A stretch of DNA of 64,000 nucleotides, from positions 13,453,805 through 13,517,804 of the forward strand of contig NC_049986.1 in NCBI RefSeq assembly GCF_000003815.2, in the 5' to 3' direction. A program made the translations under genes and the position numbers. Positions 22,636-35,600 of this stretch are shown here, piece by piece (position 1 is the stretch's first letter; the number at the start of each line of letters is the position of its first letter). Source of the stretch: Branchiostoma floridae. Lineage: Eukaryota > Chordata > Leptocardii > Amphioxiformes > Branchiostomatidae. The notes beneath the pieces are model-generated. The model did not search any database. It saw only the letters and a program-made list of their open reading frames with translations, and was not told the DNA's origin.

Positions 22636-25373
22636 TTTACCGGTGGACCCTCCCACTTCACGGAAAGGGGTGAGAGACTTTTCAGGGATAAGAATTCTTC
22701 GCAAAACTGGGACACCCAGAAACTTTCTACAAAGCGTAACTTGTCGGGTCAGGACTCTACTCCACATCAATGTATATGAAATCGACAGTTCTTGTCGAAC
22801 TCCTAGCGAAATACGGTTTCAAACGTTGTCTAGTCTCCGTGAACTTTGCCAGAAAGGTCACGGCGCTGGCAGTCTAGTTGGGATGTACCATTACGGTTTC
22901 ACTTCGCGGTAAAGAGGTGTATTACAATATTTTGATATAAGAAACGCGAAACATAAACCTAACATACGAAAAAGATGTTTCAACTTATTTCATATTGTTG
23001 TGTAGAAATATAAGCAAATCTGGCTTAAGTTGATCCAACAACATTCAAATATCAATATATCAAAACACTCAAACCCCCTGTAAAATAATGAAAGATACCC
23101 AACGTTCGTAACTGGGATGGCAACAAGTAAGCTGCAACTTTGTCAAATTTAATAGCACTTCGACAACCCATGCAAAATATGATTTCAAACATCCCATTTC
23201 CGCACATGACGCCTTTGTTCGGGGGCTTTGTGATTTGATTGAAGAGCTACAATTCGACAAATGACCTAACGATTCAGATGCTCAAGTCTGCCTGTAACTG
23301 TGAAACTGTAATTTTAAGTGTAAAGAAAAATGAGAAGTGTGAGAGAAGAAAGTCAACGGATAGTCTTATGCTTGTGGTGAGCATTTGTATGAACAATACT
23401 TGTATCCTTCTTTATACAGCAATGTTCAAGCTCTCCCGACGACTGTGCCAAGGTTGAACTGAACTGAGTTTTGGAATCTGGCCTAAGACTCGTGACCCCG
23501 CCCTCCACGAGACAAAAGTTACATGTATGGCCTAATTCCAGTAATGGTGCCCTTGGATACACTTTGGGGGAGTATGACCACCGTCGAGAATGTTGGAACC
23601 AAGATCAACTAAGCATGGCATCATGCTGCTGTGCCAAGATTTCTGTGGAATAAACATGTTCTGATACTCAGCTGGCAATAGCAAGCTGACGACTGACATG
23701 CTAGGAGTCAGCGGGAGCACCCATGTAACATGGGTTATGTAGAAAGGTGAGTTAAAAATATGTTACAGTCATCAGTTGGAGTCGGCGTTGGATTACAGTT
23801 CAGACCCTTTATGTCTTCATCTTACTGATACATGTTCCAGCTTGCAGATGCGGCCAATAGAAATGGCAACATGTCCGTTGAGGCTAGTGCTTTATAACGA
23901 AGGTAACATTAGTTTGCTAAATCTAAAGTCTAATGTCCGGGACTCCCTCAACGGTTATTAAAATCTTCATTTGCTGCATGTGGTAAGTCTCTGTTGTTCT
24001 ATATTAACCAATTGAAATGACAGCATGTTAATTGAGGCTGGTATGGCAGTAGTGATTTGCATAAATTTCGTTTATGATAGCCATCAATGTTGGTTAATTA
24101 CCGCATACTTTTACTGCCTGTGGGCTCATTTCACAACGTACCTTCAACTTTCAAACATATGTCAAGCAGATATGATTACATCATACATAATCATAAGATA
24201 TAGCACATTACTCATTAGCACATAGCAGTGTGACTTTTGCAAGATGCAGCGAACTGTATTTGCACAAATGTCATTGTAGCAAAATGAAAGAAAACTCTTA
24301 AATTTACGGAATCACGTCTAGTCTTCGATACTATCACGATACTATCTCCTTCATAACGTTATACGATCTACCTTGGAATCGGATCATGATTGAGTCTTCT
24401 GAACCCACCTTTTAGTAATTACTCACTCACGGGTTGGTGTCATTGATAGAGTTTGCCAAAAACGTATTCCTAGCTAGTAGACGACTCGTTCGACCTTGTC
24501 TATGGCGGTCCTGTAATGTCCTTTGTGCATGAAATTGGAGGCAAGAAGCGAGTAAGAGACAATTAATCTTCAAGTCTGGGGTCAGGGTTGTAAATATGAC
24601 ACTGTTGATCTCCACTTTCATCTTTTAATTTGTGTTTGGCCTTGCATGTGTACTGAATGAGCAACATGCGTTCCGTGTGTGGGGTGGTAGTAACTGTAGA
24701 AATGCGTAACTCAGTCACCCATTCTCTATCATTTACCGATCGGCAATGGTTAAGGTCAGTCTAACTGATTTTTGCGAGTAAACAATTTAGGGATAGGCAT
24801 AAATGATGAGTAAATTATCATTAAATGTGTAGGTTATCACAGAATGACAATTTACTCCGATCATTAGTTTGAAATACAATATATCTACCAATCCTGGTTA
24901 AAATCAGTCCTAGAATCAAATTAAACATCCTTCAGTCATTTGATTACATGATCGGTATGAATACGTTATTTACACAACACAAAGTAAAATACTATTTTGT
25001 GCACGAGAGTTTTCGGAGAGTGTTGTAAAGAAAAAAACAACTGATTATTTAAAAATTGTAAAGCAATAGAGATTTTATTGCTTTCATCATTTTCATTATG
25101 TTTGTTTCGTCATCGTTCATAATTTTATGGTACATGTACCTGAAATGAGAAAGCTAGGCTGAAGTTGCCCATACATCAGAACAAGGGGATTAAACTCCTT
25201 AGAGAAGATGCATCAGACCCGGCGCCCATCTCTGCTTCAAAGCCCTGAGCCACACATAGATGCAAGCGCGACAGTAGGGTGCTATTCCACTGTTAGTGTG
25301 GGGTGTTTAGCTTCCATAATCTTCCTCTTGGTAGAGAAAGAAGTATGTACCATTTTAAAGTTAAGGTATGACC
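22636..25373. other. upstream region of the M16 gene, no other gene seen
   Basis: The first 200 bases are GC-richer and include the CGCCATTTTACCGG context around the M16 start. The minus-strand frame is open back to an ATG at 22770. Beyond 23 kb the sequence is AT-rich and no exon with splice signals and recognisable protein was found. Confidence 0.45.
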
Positions 25374-25475
25374 CGGCTATAGCATCCAGTCTTCCTTGGT
25401 GGTCTCCCATCCAAGTACTGGTCCGACTGCACGTTGCTTAACTTCGGGATTCCGAGATCGAGGGATCGGGTGTAT
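25374..25475 (-). pseudogene. 5S rRNA-like sequence, diverged at the 5' end
   Basis: On the minus strand it reads CCCGATC, GATCTCGGAA, GAAGTTAAGC, then CCAGTACTTGGATGGGAGAC and GGAA-AC-GG-TGCT-TAG at the end. These are the conserved 5S blocks in the right order and spacing, covering about the last three quarters of a 121-nt 5S rRNA. The 5' quarter, past 25475, does not match, and there are several substitutions in the middle. A truncated 5S pseudogene or the 5S-derived head of a SINE is more likely than a working gene. Confidence 0.75.
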
Positions 25476-27658
25476 CAACTTGAAAGGAAGAGATTCGGTC
25501 CAGTTAAATGAAAGTGAGGTACGGCAACAGTCTCGAGTACGCTTGGGACTTTTCGACAATAAGCCTGATGTAATTGCCTTACTTCTTCATCTGTTTGTGT
25601 TTCAGGTCTTCATCGTGGAAAATTAATGGTCAATAGTCATTATGTAAAGTGTCCTTTTTTTGTGTGACCCCAAATGTTATGTGATGCCTGCTCGTGATGC
25701 CTTGTCTGGTAGTTGATGTGCACTTTACTGGATGGGAACGTGAACCACAATGCAACTATATATGTTACAATATAATGGTGTGGAGTAAATGTGGCGAGGT
25801 TGACAGCGTGTCAAGTGTTTGTTTAAACCTAAACAACGCGGTGATAGCGGTCTACCTACTTGAACATCGCCAATGCTGTTGTGGCAATCCAGTTGTGTGA
25901 TGTCCATCAAGGTGTTCACTCTGTGAAACCACGGAGAGCGGGACAGGGGCCGATCGGTGTCTGTGTACTTGTTTCCAGTATAAACATCACAACAACATCT
26001 CGTACTCCCAGCAAAACGTGCCAACAGATTGCTATGTCTCTGTTTATCAAACAGCTGTGTTTTTGTTACAAGTTTTGTGCCATCTACCACCGCTCGGGTA
26101 AGGGAGAAAGTTTACGGCCAGCAACACCGAGGCAGACAGTCAACAAACACTTGAAGGGTTTGCGGTCACCGCTAGATGCTGCCAGATGGGAGACATGCGC
26201 TCTTCTAACCGGATTCTTTATCGAAGGCCCTTCAGTGATCTATTAAAAGAACCTCTAGGCGGCGCTTATTGTCTTCAAGGTCGGTATTAGGAAAAATCAG
26301 CTTTCGGGTCTTAAGCTTCTTAATATCATAAGCCTGAGTCTCTGTACATGACAAAGGTGACAGCACCTAACGGTAATTTCCTCCAGCTCGAGTTACTTAG
26401 CAACGCGAGAGTGATGAAGCAACTGACCAAAGCGACGTGTAGTGCAGTGGATGGCAGCTACCCTGTTTGTAAATGAGGCAGACAGAGGGATCAGACGGGA
26501 AAAGCCCAACGAGCCAAGAAGTTGAATCACAAGTTTTGAGACGATTTGTTCAAAACAGCTGTGCTTGTCTGTTAGTTCCCTACTTTGAATACCTTCAGAG
26601 AGGAGGGACCAGTAGTTCTGATAGAGCTTGTTTAGCCGACGTCCTGTTGGTCTGTTTAGGTAACAAATAAACACAGGGCTACGGGTGCTAGGACGGTCGT
26701 CTGCAAAGACAACAAACGTTTTGACGGCCCATCGTGCCATATGTGGTGACATCTCAGTTATAAGGGAATATCGCAAAGGTCAGCAAACTCAGTCAAGATG
26801 GCATTCAGGTTCTTTGAGCTGCCCACAGGATGTGTCAGTCAAAGTAATCAGACGAGCAAATGGTCCTTACCAAATACTGGTACTGTCCTATAAGGTTCAC
26901 CGCCTTTTCCTGAGCCGACTGGTACGGGGGCATGAGTGAAATGCCAATGGATTCTGTAATCGATATGATTCATCTACAAGTGTAAACTACCGACGATGTA
27001 AATTAAATACGCGGCATGTCGGAAACGGGTGGCTGACATCTCTCCATGAGGACTGGTCTCTTGTTGATGCCATGCTGTGTTAGCTTTGACTGATGTAAGG
27101 TCGTCTTCTCCGCAGCTTTATACGTGTACAGACATTTGCAATTAATGAACGGAATGAACGAATTGGAAACTAATTCTGCCGTCCTTGCCCCATACGTACA
27201 AATTTCCGGAAAACCCCAATCATTTTGAAAAAAAAATGTTTATGTTAGTGCCCTCTCCGTCAATCGTTCTATTTAATAGATACTATTAGTCTGTCCTACA
27301 ATAAAGCCTTTGTGATAATGTACTATCAGTCTCCATTTATAATGGCTTACATTGTGTCGCTAACACAGAGGCAGCCATGTTCTTTATGTACCTTGCGGAA
27401 CAAGGCCATCGCTCTGCAAACTCCGAAACTCAGTTTGCAAACAATTTCCTTGTAAGGAGTTTTGTGTGAACCCGTGCATTTGGTGCGGGTTCACCGGGGT
27501 TGGCGGAAGCTTTCTCCAACTCTTGCAGGGAACGGTCGGTCTGACATTGGATACGCAGGGTGGGGTACGAGTTAGATGGAGCTGGAGTACTGATGATGTT
27601 GGCTTTGCTGAAATCAGCGATGCTACTGCATGTACTCCCCAGGCCTCATTGATGATTT
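25476..27658. other. intergenic, no gene recognised
   Basis: Open frames up to 128 codons occur here on both strands, but none shows a familiar protein pattern or paired splice sites. A CCTCTAGGCGGCGC motif at about 26252-26265 resembles a CTCF core. Otherwise nothing is seen. Confidence 0.4.
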
Positions 27659-27693
27659 GATGGGGTACAGACGTCCTAAGTCTGTACCCCATC
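27659..27693. repeat. short perfect hairpin
   Basis: GATGGGGTACAGAC at 27659-27672 and its exact complement at 27680-27693 are separated by 7 bases. The 14-bp stem could be a terminal fragment of a transposon or a structured RNA. No wider pairing was established. Confidence 0.6.
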
Positions 27694-27939
27694 AATGGGA
27701 CCTGGAGAGTAACGTTCATCGGTATCTATTGGCAGAATCTTCCCCTTCCCCATGCACCTGTAATGGGTATCAGAGGAATGGGTATAAAGACGTGGAAGGG
27801 GAGGATCCATGAAAAAAATTATTCTCTGTATGTTGCACAAACGCCATGGTTTTCCATGGTCAATTCGTAATCTAGCTTTATCATAGCGGCCCCTCTTCTT
27901 TCAATACTATGAAGACTCTTAAAACATAGAGTAATCCAC

Positions 27940-28290
27940 GACAATAATTACCTCCATGATAAATGGAGGCGCAGTTGTATTGTTTTTGGTGTGTCTGTCT
28001 GTCTGCCTGCCTGCCTGTTTGTTTCCGGATATTTTTGGGCACAGTAACTTTAAAACATTTGGATGTATTGTGATGATATTTGGCATGTGGGTAGGGGTTA
28101 GGAAGACGGAGGTCAAGGTCGATGGGGGGGGGGGCACTGGTGTGTGACCTTGGTACTGCAACAGGGCTTCCAGTTTTGTTTCTCTTATCCTAGACACGCT
28201 ATATAGTCTTAATTTTTGTGGCAAGGAAGACATTATGTAGGTTGGGGCCTCCTAGCATCCTCCCCCGGAACAGCAGGGGCGTTTTTGTAA
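27940..28290. repeat. dispersed repeat with GTCTGTCTG/CTGCCTG tract and poly-G
   Basis: The block runs from AATGGAGGCGCAGTTGTATT through a (GTCT)n/(GCCT)n tract, TTTCCGGATATTTTTGGGCA, GGTCAAGGTCGATG and a run of 10-11 G. This layout (pyrimidine repeat, then TTTCCGGATATTT, then a tail about lowest-energy phrases such as GGATGTATTGTGATGATATT) is one I recall from repeats of marine invertebrates. The class is not assigned. Confidence 0.45.
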
Positions 28291-31200
28291 AAAATACTTG
28301 TAAGAGGATAACTAAAACAAAGGGTAAATGCACACAATAGCATGCAAATTGTTATGAACAAAATGGATTATAGCCTTATTTGCATAATCAATGAGGCAAG
28401 ACAAGAAAGAATCTACAAAGGCTCTACATGGCAAATGGACACCTCTTGGCTGACTATTCTCCTTGGCTAGTTTGGTACTATCTTATGCCATTGTAGGATC
28501 TGCTTGGAGATTACCGAATATCTTGAAGGCATGAGGTCTTCGAACTCTTGTTTGTCTTGCGATTTAAGTGATTTCATGCCCCGTGTCGCACTTAAACCAT
28601 GGCCTCTGGAGACTGCTATCTGGTCCTGTTGTGATGTGTTGTTGCTGGAGTGAGACGGTGTGGTATGGTGAGGATTAGCCGGGATGAAAGTATAGCTGCG
28701 CTGGTGACAGCGCTGATAATCCCTAGCATATGATACTTTCCCCTGGATAGTCGACCTGTCGAGACTCAATGAACACAACCAGGCTCAGAAGTGGCCCTCA
28801 ATTTATCGATTGACTGTAACCTTTTCTTGCTTGTCATTGAATGACCTTCGCCATGCATCTAGTACTGTTTAGACTTGAAGTTGTGATGTTGTTGAGTCTA
28901 AAACAACAGGGAACTGTGGACCAATGACTGCTTGCTTCATGATACTGATTAGTCTCGGGATGAATGGAACGCTGTAAGTTATTCTTAGCCTCGCTGCCTC
29001 TAGACGTCTACCTGTTTCGTCTTGCATGGTGATGATGAAAAACACATGACAGGAAAGACAGTCCACACTTCGTCCTGAGGAATCCATCTAGATATGACTA
29101 GATTCCGCTGTAGTCTCTAATCTTAAATCTAAACTACGACTAGAACATAAGTTTGTCGAGTTTAGTGGTATACATTAGGATCATTTAGGACTGAGCATAG
29201 TGACTATCGTCAACGGCGTAGGTAGGGGGTGAATTGGTTGTCCTTCCGCAACCTGCAGAACGACCTGAGGTGACCTTGTTTGTGAGTTCGGGCGTTTCTA
29301 ATTTTGGCCCGAGTATTGATCAACATCAGCACTAACACCATATGTAACCCGCCAACTAGTATGTTTCATGGCGTTCAGTTTGTGCGTTCATTCGAATTGA
29401 GAAGAAAAGATAGACCCAAAGTCAACGTCTCCTCAATCCAGACAGGGCAAGTCAAGTGGTTAACGTTACCTGTTTCGCTTTAACTTTGAGGGCAGTGGAA
29501 AGTCGTGCAGAGATCAGAAAGACGATACAGAGGAATAAGTTCTCGAGATAGAACTTGCAGTAAACTTCAGTAGTTCGTTACAGAGTGATGCGAAATTATT
29601 CTCTGCACGAGGGGATGATGATGACGACAAAATATTTTATTACCTTAAGTTATGTAAACTAGTTTGTCTTTATCTTATCATCATAACATTAAATGGCTCA
29701 TCACAAAATGCATTCCTCCTTGTTTGAATTACGGTGGCCCCTCCTGGCCGCTAGATGGAGCTATAAATGATGTTATACGGTGATAGTCCGACAGGATGTA
29801 AAAGACTTTGACCATGATTAATGTACTTTCGACCAGTGCTAACAAGCTATAATTTCAAGATGACAAACAACTAGTTTTACGTACCTTCGGTCGCTCTGCA
29901 TTAATTGTAGTCACAGTGGGCAGAGTAAGGACGAGTACATTTTGTATAAGGGGGCGGAGCGTATAATCGCCACGTAGTATTGATCATTGATCATCATTTG
30001 ATCATCTGATGTCCTGGGATGTCAGGATTGTTATGTGCCCAGAGGTTACCTGTCCCACAGTGCATGGCGTCAATCTGTTTTACGTCACAGATAGGAACAC
30101 TCAGGAACAGACAGGATGGCCAACCTTTCTGACATTTTGCCCCGACGTGGTTCCGATTAGACATTCCTTGATTTTGCATTGCCATTGGTGATAATACCTG
30201 TGCCGACGGGACACTATTTTCAAGACATGCGATTGGCTGTTTTGTCTCATTAGTGTCCTAGGCAACACTGGCACACTGGTAATTTGTCTTTCCACCGACA
30301 GCAGGGTATAATAGTAACGTTTGCCACTCTGTGTTAAGTAGTCCGGAGGGATAATCTTTCACTAATCCGATATTCAAGTGGCTCCTCGGACTCACCTACA
30401 CATAAATCACTGTCTGCTTCTGCGGCCGCCACAAAGGGGTTTGTTGTGAAGGAAAAGTGTTCTATTTATGTCTGCATGTGTTCTCGCCGAGTTCCCCCTC
30501 GCAGTGAATGGGCAAAGGTGTCCCGTTTCGCGAAAGAGAAAGCGTTTTGCAATTAATGACGTTGTACGTATATTTGGGGGTGATTCTAATAGCCTTGAGG
30601 CCAGCTGCGCGGATCTACCAAAACATGATGGGCAAGGAGTAACTTGGCCTTCCCCCGGTCAGTTACGTGTTATTTATTCGCCAAACAGTCTTCAGCACTT
30701 AGCAGAACGGCTTAAGAATATTAACGACCTTAAGGTTGACAGACGTTCAAGCTTCAAACCTACTAAGTTACTATCTGAGTATCTCCCACACTTTTTTCGC
30801 CCGCTATCAGACGATAAGTGCACAAGCATTGTCTGTATTCTTTTCTCCAGTCTTTTTTTTCCATTCTTTTTTTTTCTCCAGTCTTTCTCAGCTTTTGCGC
30901 AGAGTGAGGGCACGTAACCAGTCCCAGTATCTATCTGGGATCCACCGGCTGATCTGCAGTTCGTGCCCATTCATTCAGCGGGAGTCGGGCCTTTAGAGCC
31001 CGGCACGGGTGCTGCCCATATGTCTCCTGTTTCTCCCGGGGTCACAGTGGAAACAAAGCTGTGCTTTGATACCGCTAGGTGTGGTCAACAGGTGTTGCTG
31101 GTAATTATCAAGGTAAACACCACAGAAAAGAAACAGTTTGTACTTTGTCTCGAAGGGTAAATACGGAGGAGATTGAATGCGACCGGAGTAACAGGTTGGG

Positions 31201-32373
31201 GGAAAGTTTCAATGGCCTGAGATCCCGGCGAAAACAAACAAGAGGCTGGATCTGAAGTATCAGACGAGGGTTTTTCGGGTCCATCTTTTGATGGAGCTAG
31301 CCACGGGGCAGTTTACAAAACAATGCCGCTGCATGCCTGTCTTGCCTCGGAGGTAACAGTGTCTTATGGGGGGTTCAAGTGCACGTTTTGGCAAGAGCCT
31401 CAAGAGGAGCGCGACTAGGCCTACCACCACTCATTCTTTACACTTCCGAACGAATTCGCCTGGACTGTCAACGTTTGGGGTATATAACTATTACAATGCA
31501 TAATCAACAACTGGATGATATATATAGATGATACTGTATACAAATGCCGTTATCGCAATGTTTCGTTCGATGGAGACATACCAATAAAGATTTTCGTGAA
31601 TTTTCGGGGGTGGGGGTGGGGGGGGGGGGTCTTTAAGGAGCTTCAGGCATTAGCTTGAGACGTCAGACTTCTGCACGTACGTAAAAGAAGTTCGACAGTA
31701 GGGGTGACCCTGTGTGCTTGTTTAAAAAGGTATGCTGTAGTGAAGCCTGTGTCAAGTGGCCTTGCCTTGCACATACATGTATAAGTTCTCATGCATTCAC
31801 GTATGCAAATATGCATTTAAAGGCAAGCGACGATGGTTTAATTAAGAGAACAAAGTCTAAGATGGACTTTGTATTGAAATTTATTTTCTTGTCAGTTAAA
31901 ATTTTGCCACATGTTAAGTTCAATATAGATTGGAAGCAATAAATAACTAAATGTTTCATATGATTTTATTTGTACATTATCGTGTAAATGAAACAGTTGA
32001 AGGGGCATAAATTTTGTAGAAATCTTTATTGACACAAGAAAAGTGCAGCGACTTTCGTAAGGTCTATAAACTAATTACAGTACATATAAACATACATATA
32101 TGAATATCTGATAGATATGAATAAGTCAACATATTGAGTCTAGCGTGTCATAAATTTGGTATGATATTGCTGGGTCCGTTCCCCTTCGTTCCGGAATGGT
32201 CGCGCCCTGTTTGATGGTACATTAGTTTCCACCTCCGGATATACAGCTTTGAACTTGGGGTCAGCAGCTGCCGGTTCCAGTGGTCGGTACGGCCAGGTGA
32301 GGACAGAGTGCTTTTTGTTGGCCGTGCTCGGCCCTCTGTGGGCATAACAGACGGAGCCTGACTAGATCCTGAC
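28291..32373. other. intergenic, no gene recognised
   Basis: No supported exon was found. Features noted are a CTCF-like CCGCTAGATGGAGC at 29748-29761, TGATCAT repeats near 29985-30003, a moderately GC-rich block near 30400-31100 with a 149-codon open frame of no recognised family, and a G-run at 31606-31629. Confidence 0.4.
31606..31629 (+). other. G-quadruplex-capable G-run
   Basis: Three G tracts of 5, 5 and about 12 are separated by single T residues. This can supply four or more runs of three G with short loops, so it fits the standard G-quadruplex pattern. It lies in intergenic DNA with no gene in immediate reach. Confidence 0.6.
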
Positions 32374-32376
32374 TTA

Positions 32377-32611
32377 AGGTGGTATCTCACTGCACTTGGG
32401 GCACCGGTGCGGCACTGCGTGGTTCGAAAGATTACTCAACGAATTTCAGAGATAAAGAACAAATTTTCTTACGTTTTGTGTATTTCGTTGTCTTCTAAGT
32501 CATACTTGTACGTATTACGCAATGTCTAAGTCATACAAAATAACAACAGTGCCGCCGTGAACGAACCCCGCAGTGCCGCACCGGTGCCCAAAGTGCAGTG
32601 AGATACTACCT
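32377..32611. mobile_element. 235-bp PIF/Harbinger-type MITE
   Basis: Ends AGGTGGTATCTCACTGCACT and the complement of AGGTAGTATCTCACTGCACT; the inverted repeat runs on through GGGCACCGGTGCGGCACTGC for about 50 bp with few mismatches. TTA flanks both sides (32374-32376 and 32612-32614), as expected for Harbinger. The centre (32430-32560) is AT-rich with no coding frame. Confidence 0.85.
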
Positions 32612-32614
32612 TTA

Positions 32615-35600
32615 GGTTGTGCAAAACCCATCACCTCACCAGCCTGGCTGCAAAAGAGTCCCATAATGCCACAGTGTCCGTGGTGATCCGGTACTTCTAC
32701 AATCCCACACAATTGTCAATGTCACCCCTGATTTACTGTGTAATACAGAATTATATCGCACGCACGCGCGCCTTATTCTCGGAGCAAAAAAAAGAATGAT
32801 GACGATGGACATGTGTGACATCTGTGTTGTATAAGCCAAACCAGAGGTTGTAGAGTAATTACCAATCGGTTAGTGCTGTTTCATAAATACACCCGTGCCT
32901 TTAATGGCCCGTCCCCAGACGCGAAGTCAAGTGACCTTCCAAATACTTGACAATGTCTGATATGTTTGGAATACCGGAGAATCAACGAGCATTCGAGACT
33001 TTAATTCAGTCAACTTTGACCCAAACATTTGGAAGTGAAGACAAAGGACCCAGCCATTGCGCGTTTGTTGTACTTGTCACTCGCCGACTAACAAATCGCG
33101 TTGTGGACTCACGGGACACAGTTCAGTGCCCAGTGCCGTTTTCAGCGTACCGTCCGCTAGATCCTGAGTGAAAGAGATCCATCCTTAGTGATGCAGGATG
33201 CAGGTGTAAAGCCTATAGACTGACAAGAACGTCATGCAACTTCCGATGGGGCGTGAAACTAATATAATCCCTGTGCTAAAATACTTGTGTCCTTGCAATC
33301 ACCAGCACATACACCTGGTTATTATAGTTCCACGGCTCGTATATAGGCGCGAGTTGCATCTGACCAGAAAATGTGTCAAATTGTCCCCATCTTGTCCTGG
33401 AACGAACGGTCCTCTTTTTCTTCTTCTCTATTGTCACGTCAGCACCAAATTTCCCCAGGCAGATTTTTAGGAATTACAATTATAATTTCTGTATGTAGGT
33501 TTAAAAAAAAGCACAGAATGATGCAATAGATATTAAGGATCTTTCTAGAAAATATTCATTCCGAGTAAGATAATGCATCGTCTTTGATGATTCTACTCTT
33601 GAAAGTCCATAACACTTCAAGGGCAGGGTATTCTATTTACATTGAATGTGTAAATTCAATGCATTGTTTTCTTACCTGTCGCGGCAAACTCTGTACTTCT
33701 GTGGCAAGAGATAGCCTAGTATCCATATTCCCCTTCTATATTAGCCTTATCCGGTACAAAGGGTTTACAGAGCCAAATATGGAGATGGATACCAAGCTAG
33801 AGAATACGAATGATTTAGCAGGTGGGAATACATTACAGTAGGCCATGTTTATTTGATTATATGGATGACATCCGCGCGAGCATGAATTCTAAGTCATATT
33901 TCGTCCACGCGTTATATGCTGTAAGTTGCAAAAATATCAGAAGACGGACATTAATGTAGAATTCGAAAGTCAATTCTAGAGACAAAGATGACAATGCGAA
34001 AGAACAAGAACATATTGTTTGATAACCCATAGTGATCATACTCTATGATGTTGTTCATTTTTCAACCTTCTTAATCACATAGATTCCATAATGGAGGCAA
34101 GTTTTTATTTTGGCCAATTCTTTTTATTCGCATAATCGATTCAATTTTGAGGTTTCCATAAAATCAAATCAACATGACCTAACGGCAAAAAAGATACAAT
34201 TCTGTACGTGGCGAATGAATTCAAAGTGTCTCTTCTACAGCTCAACTAAGCCTGGTAAAGAATAGACTGAATATTTATTCCTGTGGTTTAGCAGCTTTCT
34301 GTTTTCCCCCCGCCCTCACGCTTTAGTTTTGGGGTCTCCAGAGGATGTCATCCATAGAAATCAAGACAGTGTGGCCTTACGGCAAAATGAAATACAATTC
34401 TGTACATGGCGAATTAATTCAAAAGTGTCCTTACGTGACGTTTGAAACGTCTGGTAGGCGCGAGATGTTCCTCCTGATCACCGGACACTTGGCCACTTGT
34501 CAAGGATTACTCACACCTCTGGAACAACCACCTCTCCTTCCTGTGTCTCCCCGAAGATGTCTAGGTTCACGCCACCACAAAACCGCAGAGGTTCGCCTGC
34601 CGTCCGTCATGTCCTGGTAGGAGGCGGGGTGACTCAGGGTAGTCTCCAAGCAGACGTGTCAGTGGGATGACGAAAGAGGAAATTTTGGCCAAATAATAGG
34701 AACAAATAAGTTGCTATGGGATTTCAGTCAGTCTTCTACAGTCAGTTCACTCCTAGGCCAATTAACTCCTACTACTTTTACTCCTAAGTCCCCTATTACT
34801 ATTTGGCCAGGCGCGAGTCTGTTAGACTAGACTCAGGGCTCTGCTGTCAAAGGGTGATGGCAACGCCCCTTTCGTTGGGAAGACAAGAGTGTATAGGCAA
34901 TTGCCATACTGTCAGGTGTACATTGTACGTATTGTAATGATGGCATTTGACAAACTTGACATTGACATAGTATGTCGTTGTCGTTGTTCTATTCCTCCAA
35001 CGGTATTACATTCAACAGCTATAATGCAATATTGAATTTCATTTGGCCTGTGTGGGAGGTTGAGCTTTTTTAAAGATTCAGCTTTTATTGCTCTTTGGCT
35101 TGGCATATGACACTTGTAAAAATAAACAGGAAGTGCGCCAATAGATTACACAGTGCATAAAATTGACTATCAATAAATATCGATTGCAGTTCACAATAGA
35201 TTATAGAAAGGAAGTTTTTTCCATCCAATTTGTCTTATGTTTTGCTTCACATTGTCCTTTTGGTAAAGCCACATATATGACGATATTGTGCCAAACCAGG
35301 GAGGCAAATGCTTTGTATCTAAAAGAAAGACTTGGTAAATACATCACTCCCATCACTCCATCCACACAAAAGGTGCGGCTCGCTCACCAACCGCTCCGTA
35401 ACCTACATCTGTCTTGGGTTCCCTCCCTGTGGAGTCAAAAATGAAGAAAGGTGACGAAACTGACCCGAAAAGAAGAAATCTGACGGCTTTTTCTATAATG
35501 TTCTAGAGATTTGCCGCCCAAAGTTTAAACTGGCTAGTTAACACAAAGGAATGATTTATTGTTTTAATCTGCAATGCGGACAAGTGTAAGAAAAGACTGA

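Noticed and set aside
30468-30917. 149-codon open frame in a GC-richer block
   Set aside because: It ends in an FFFPFF low-complexity tract, has no recognised domain, and no exon structure around it.
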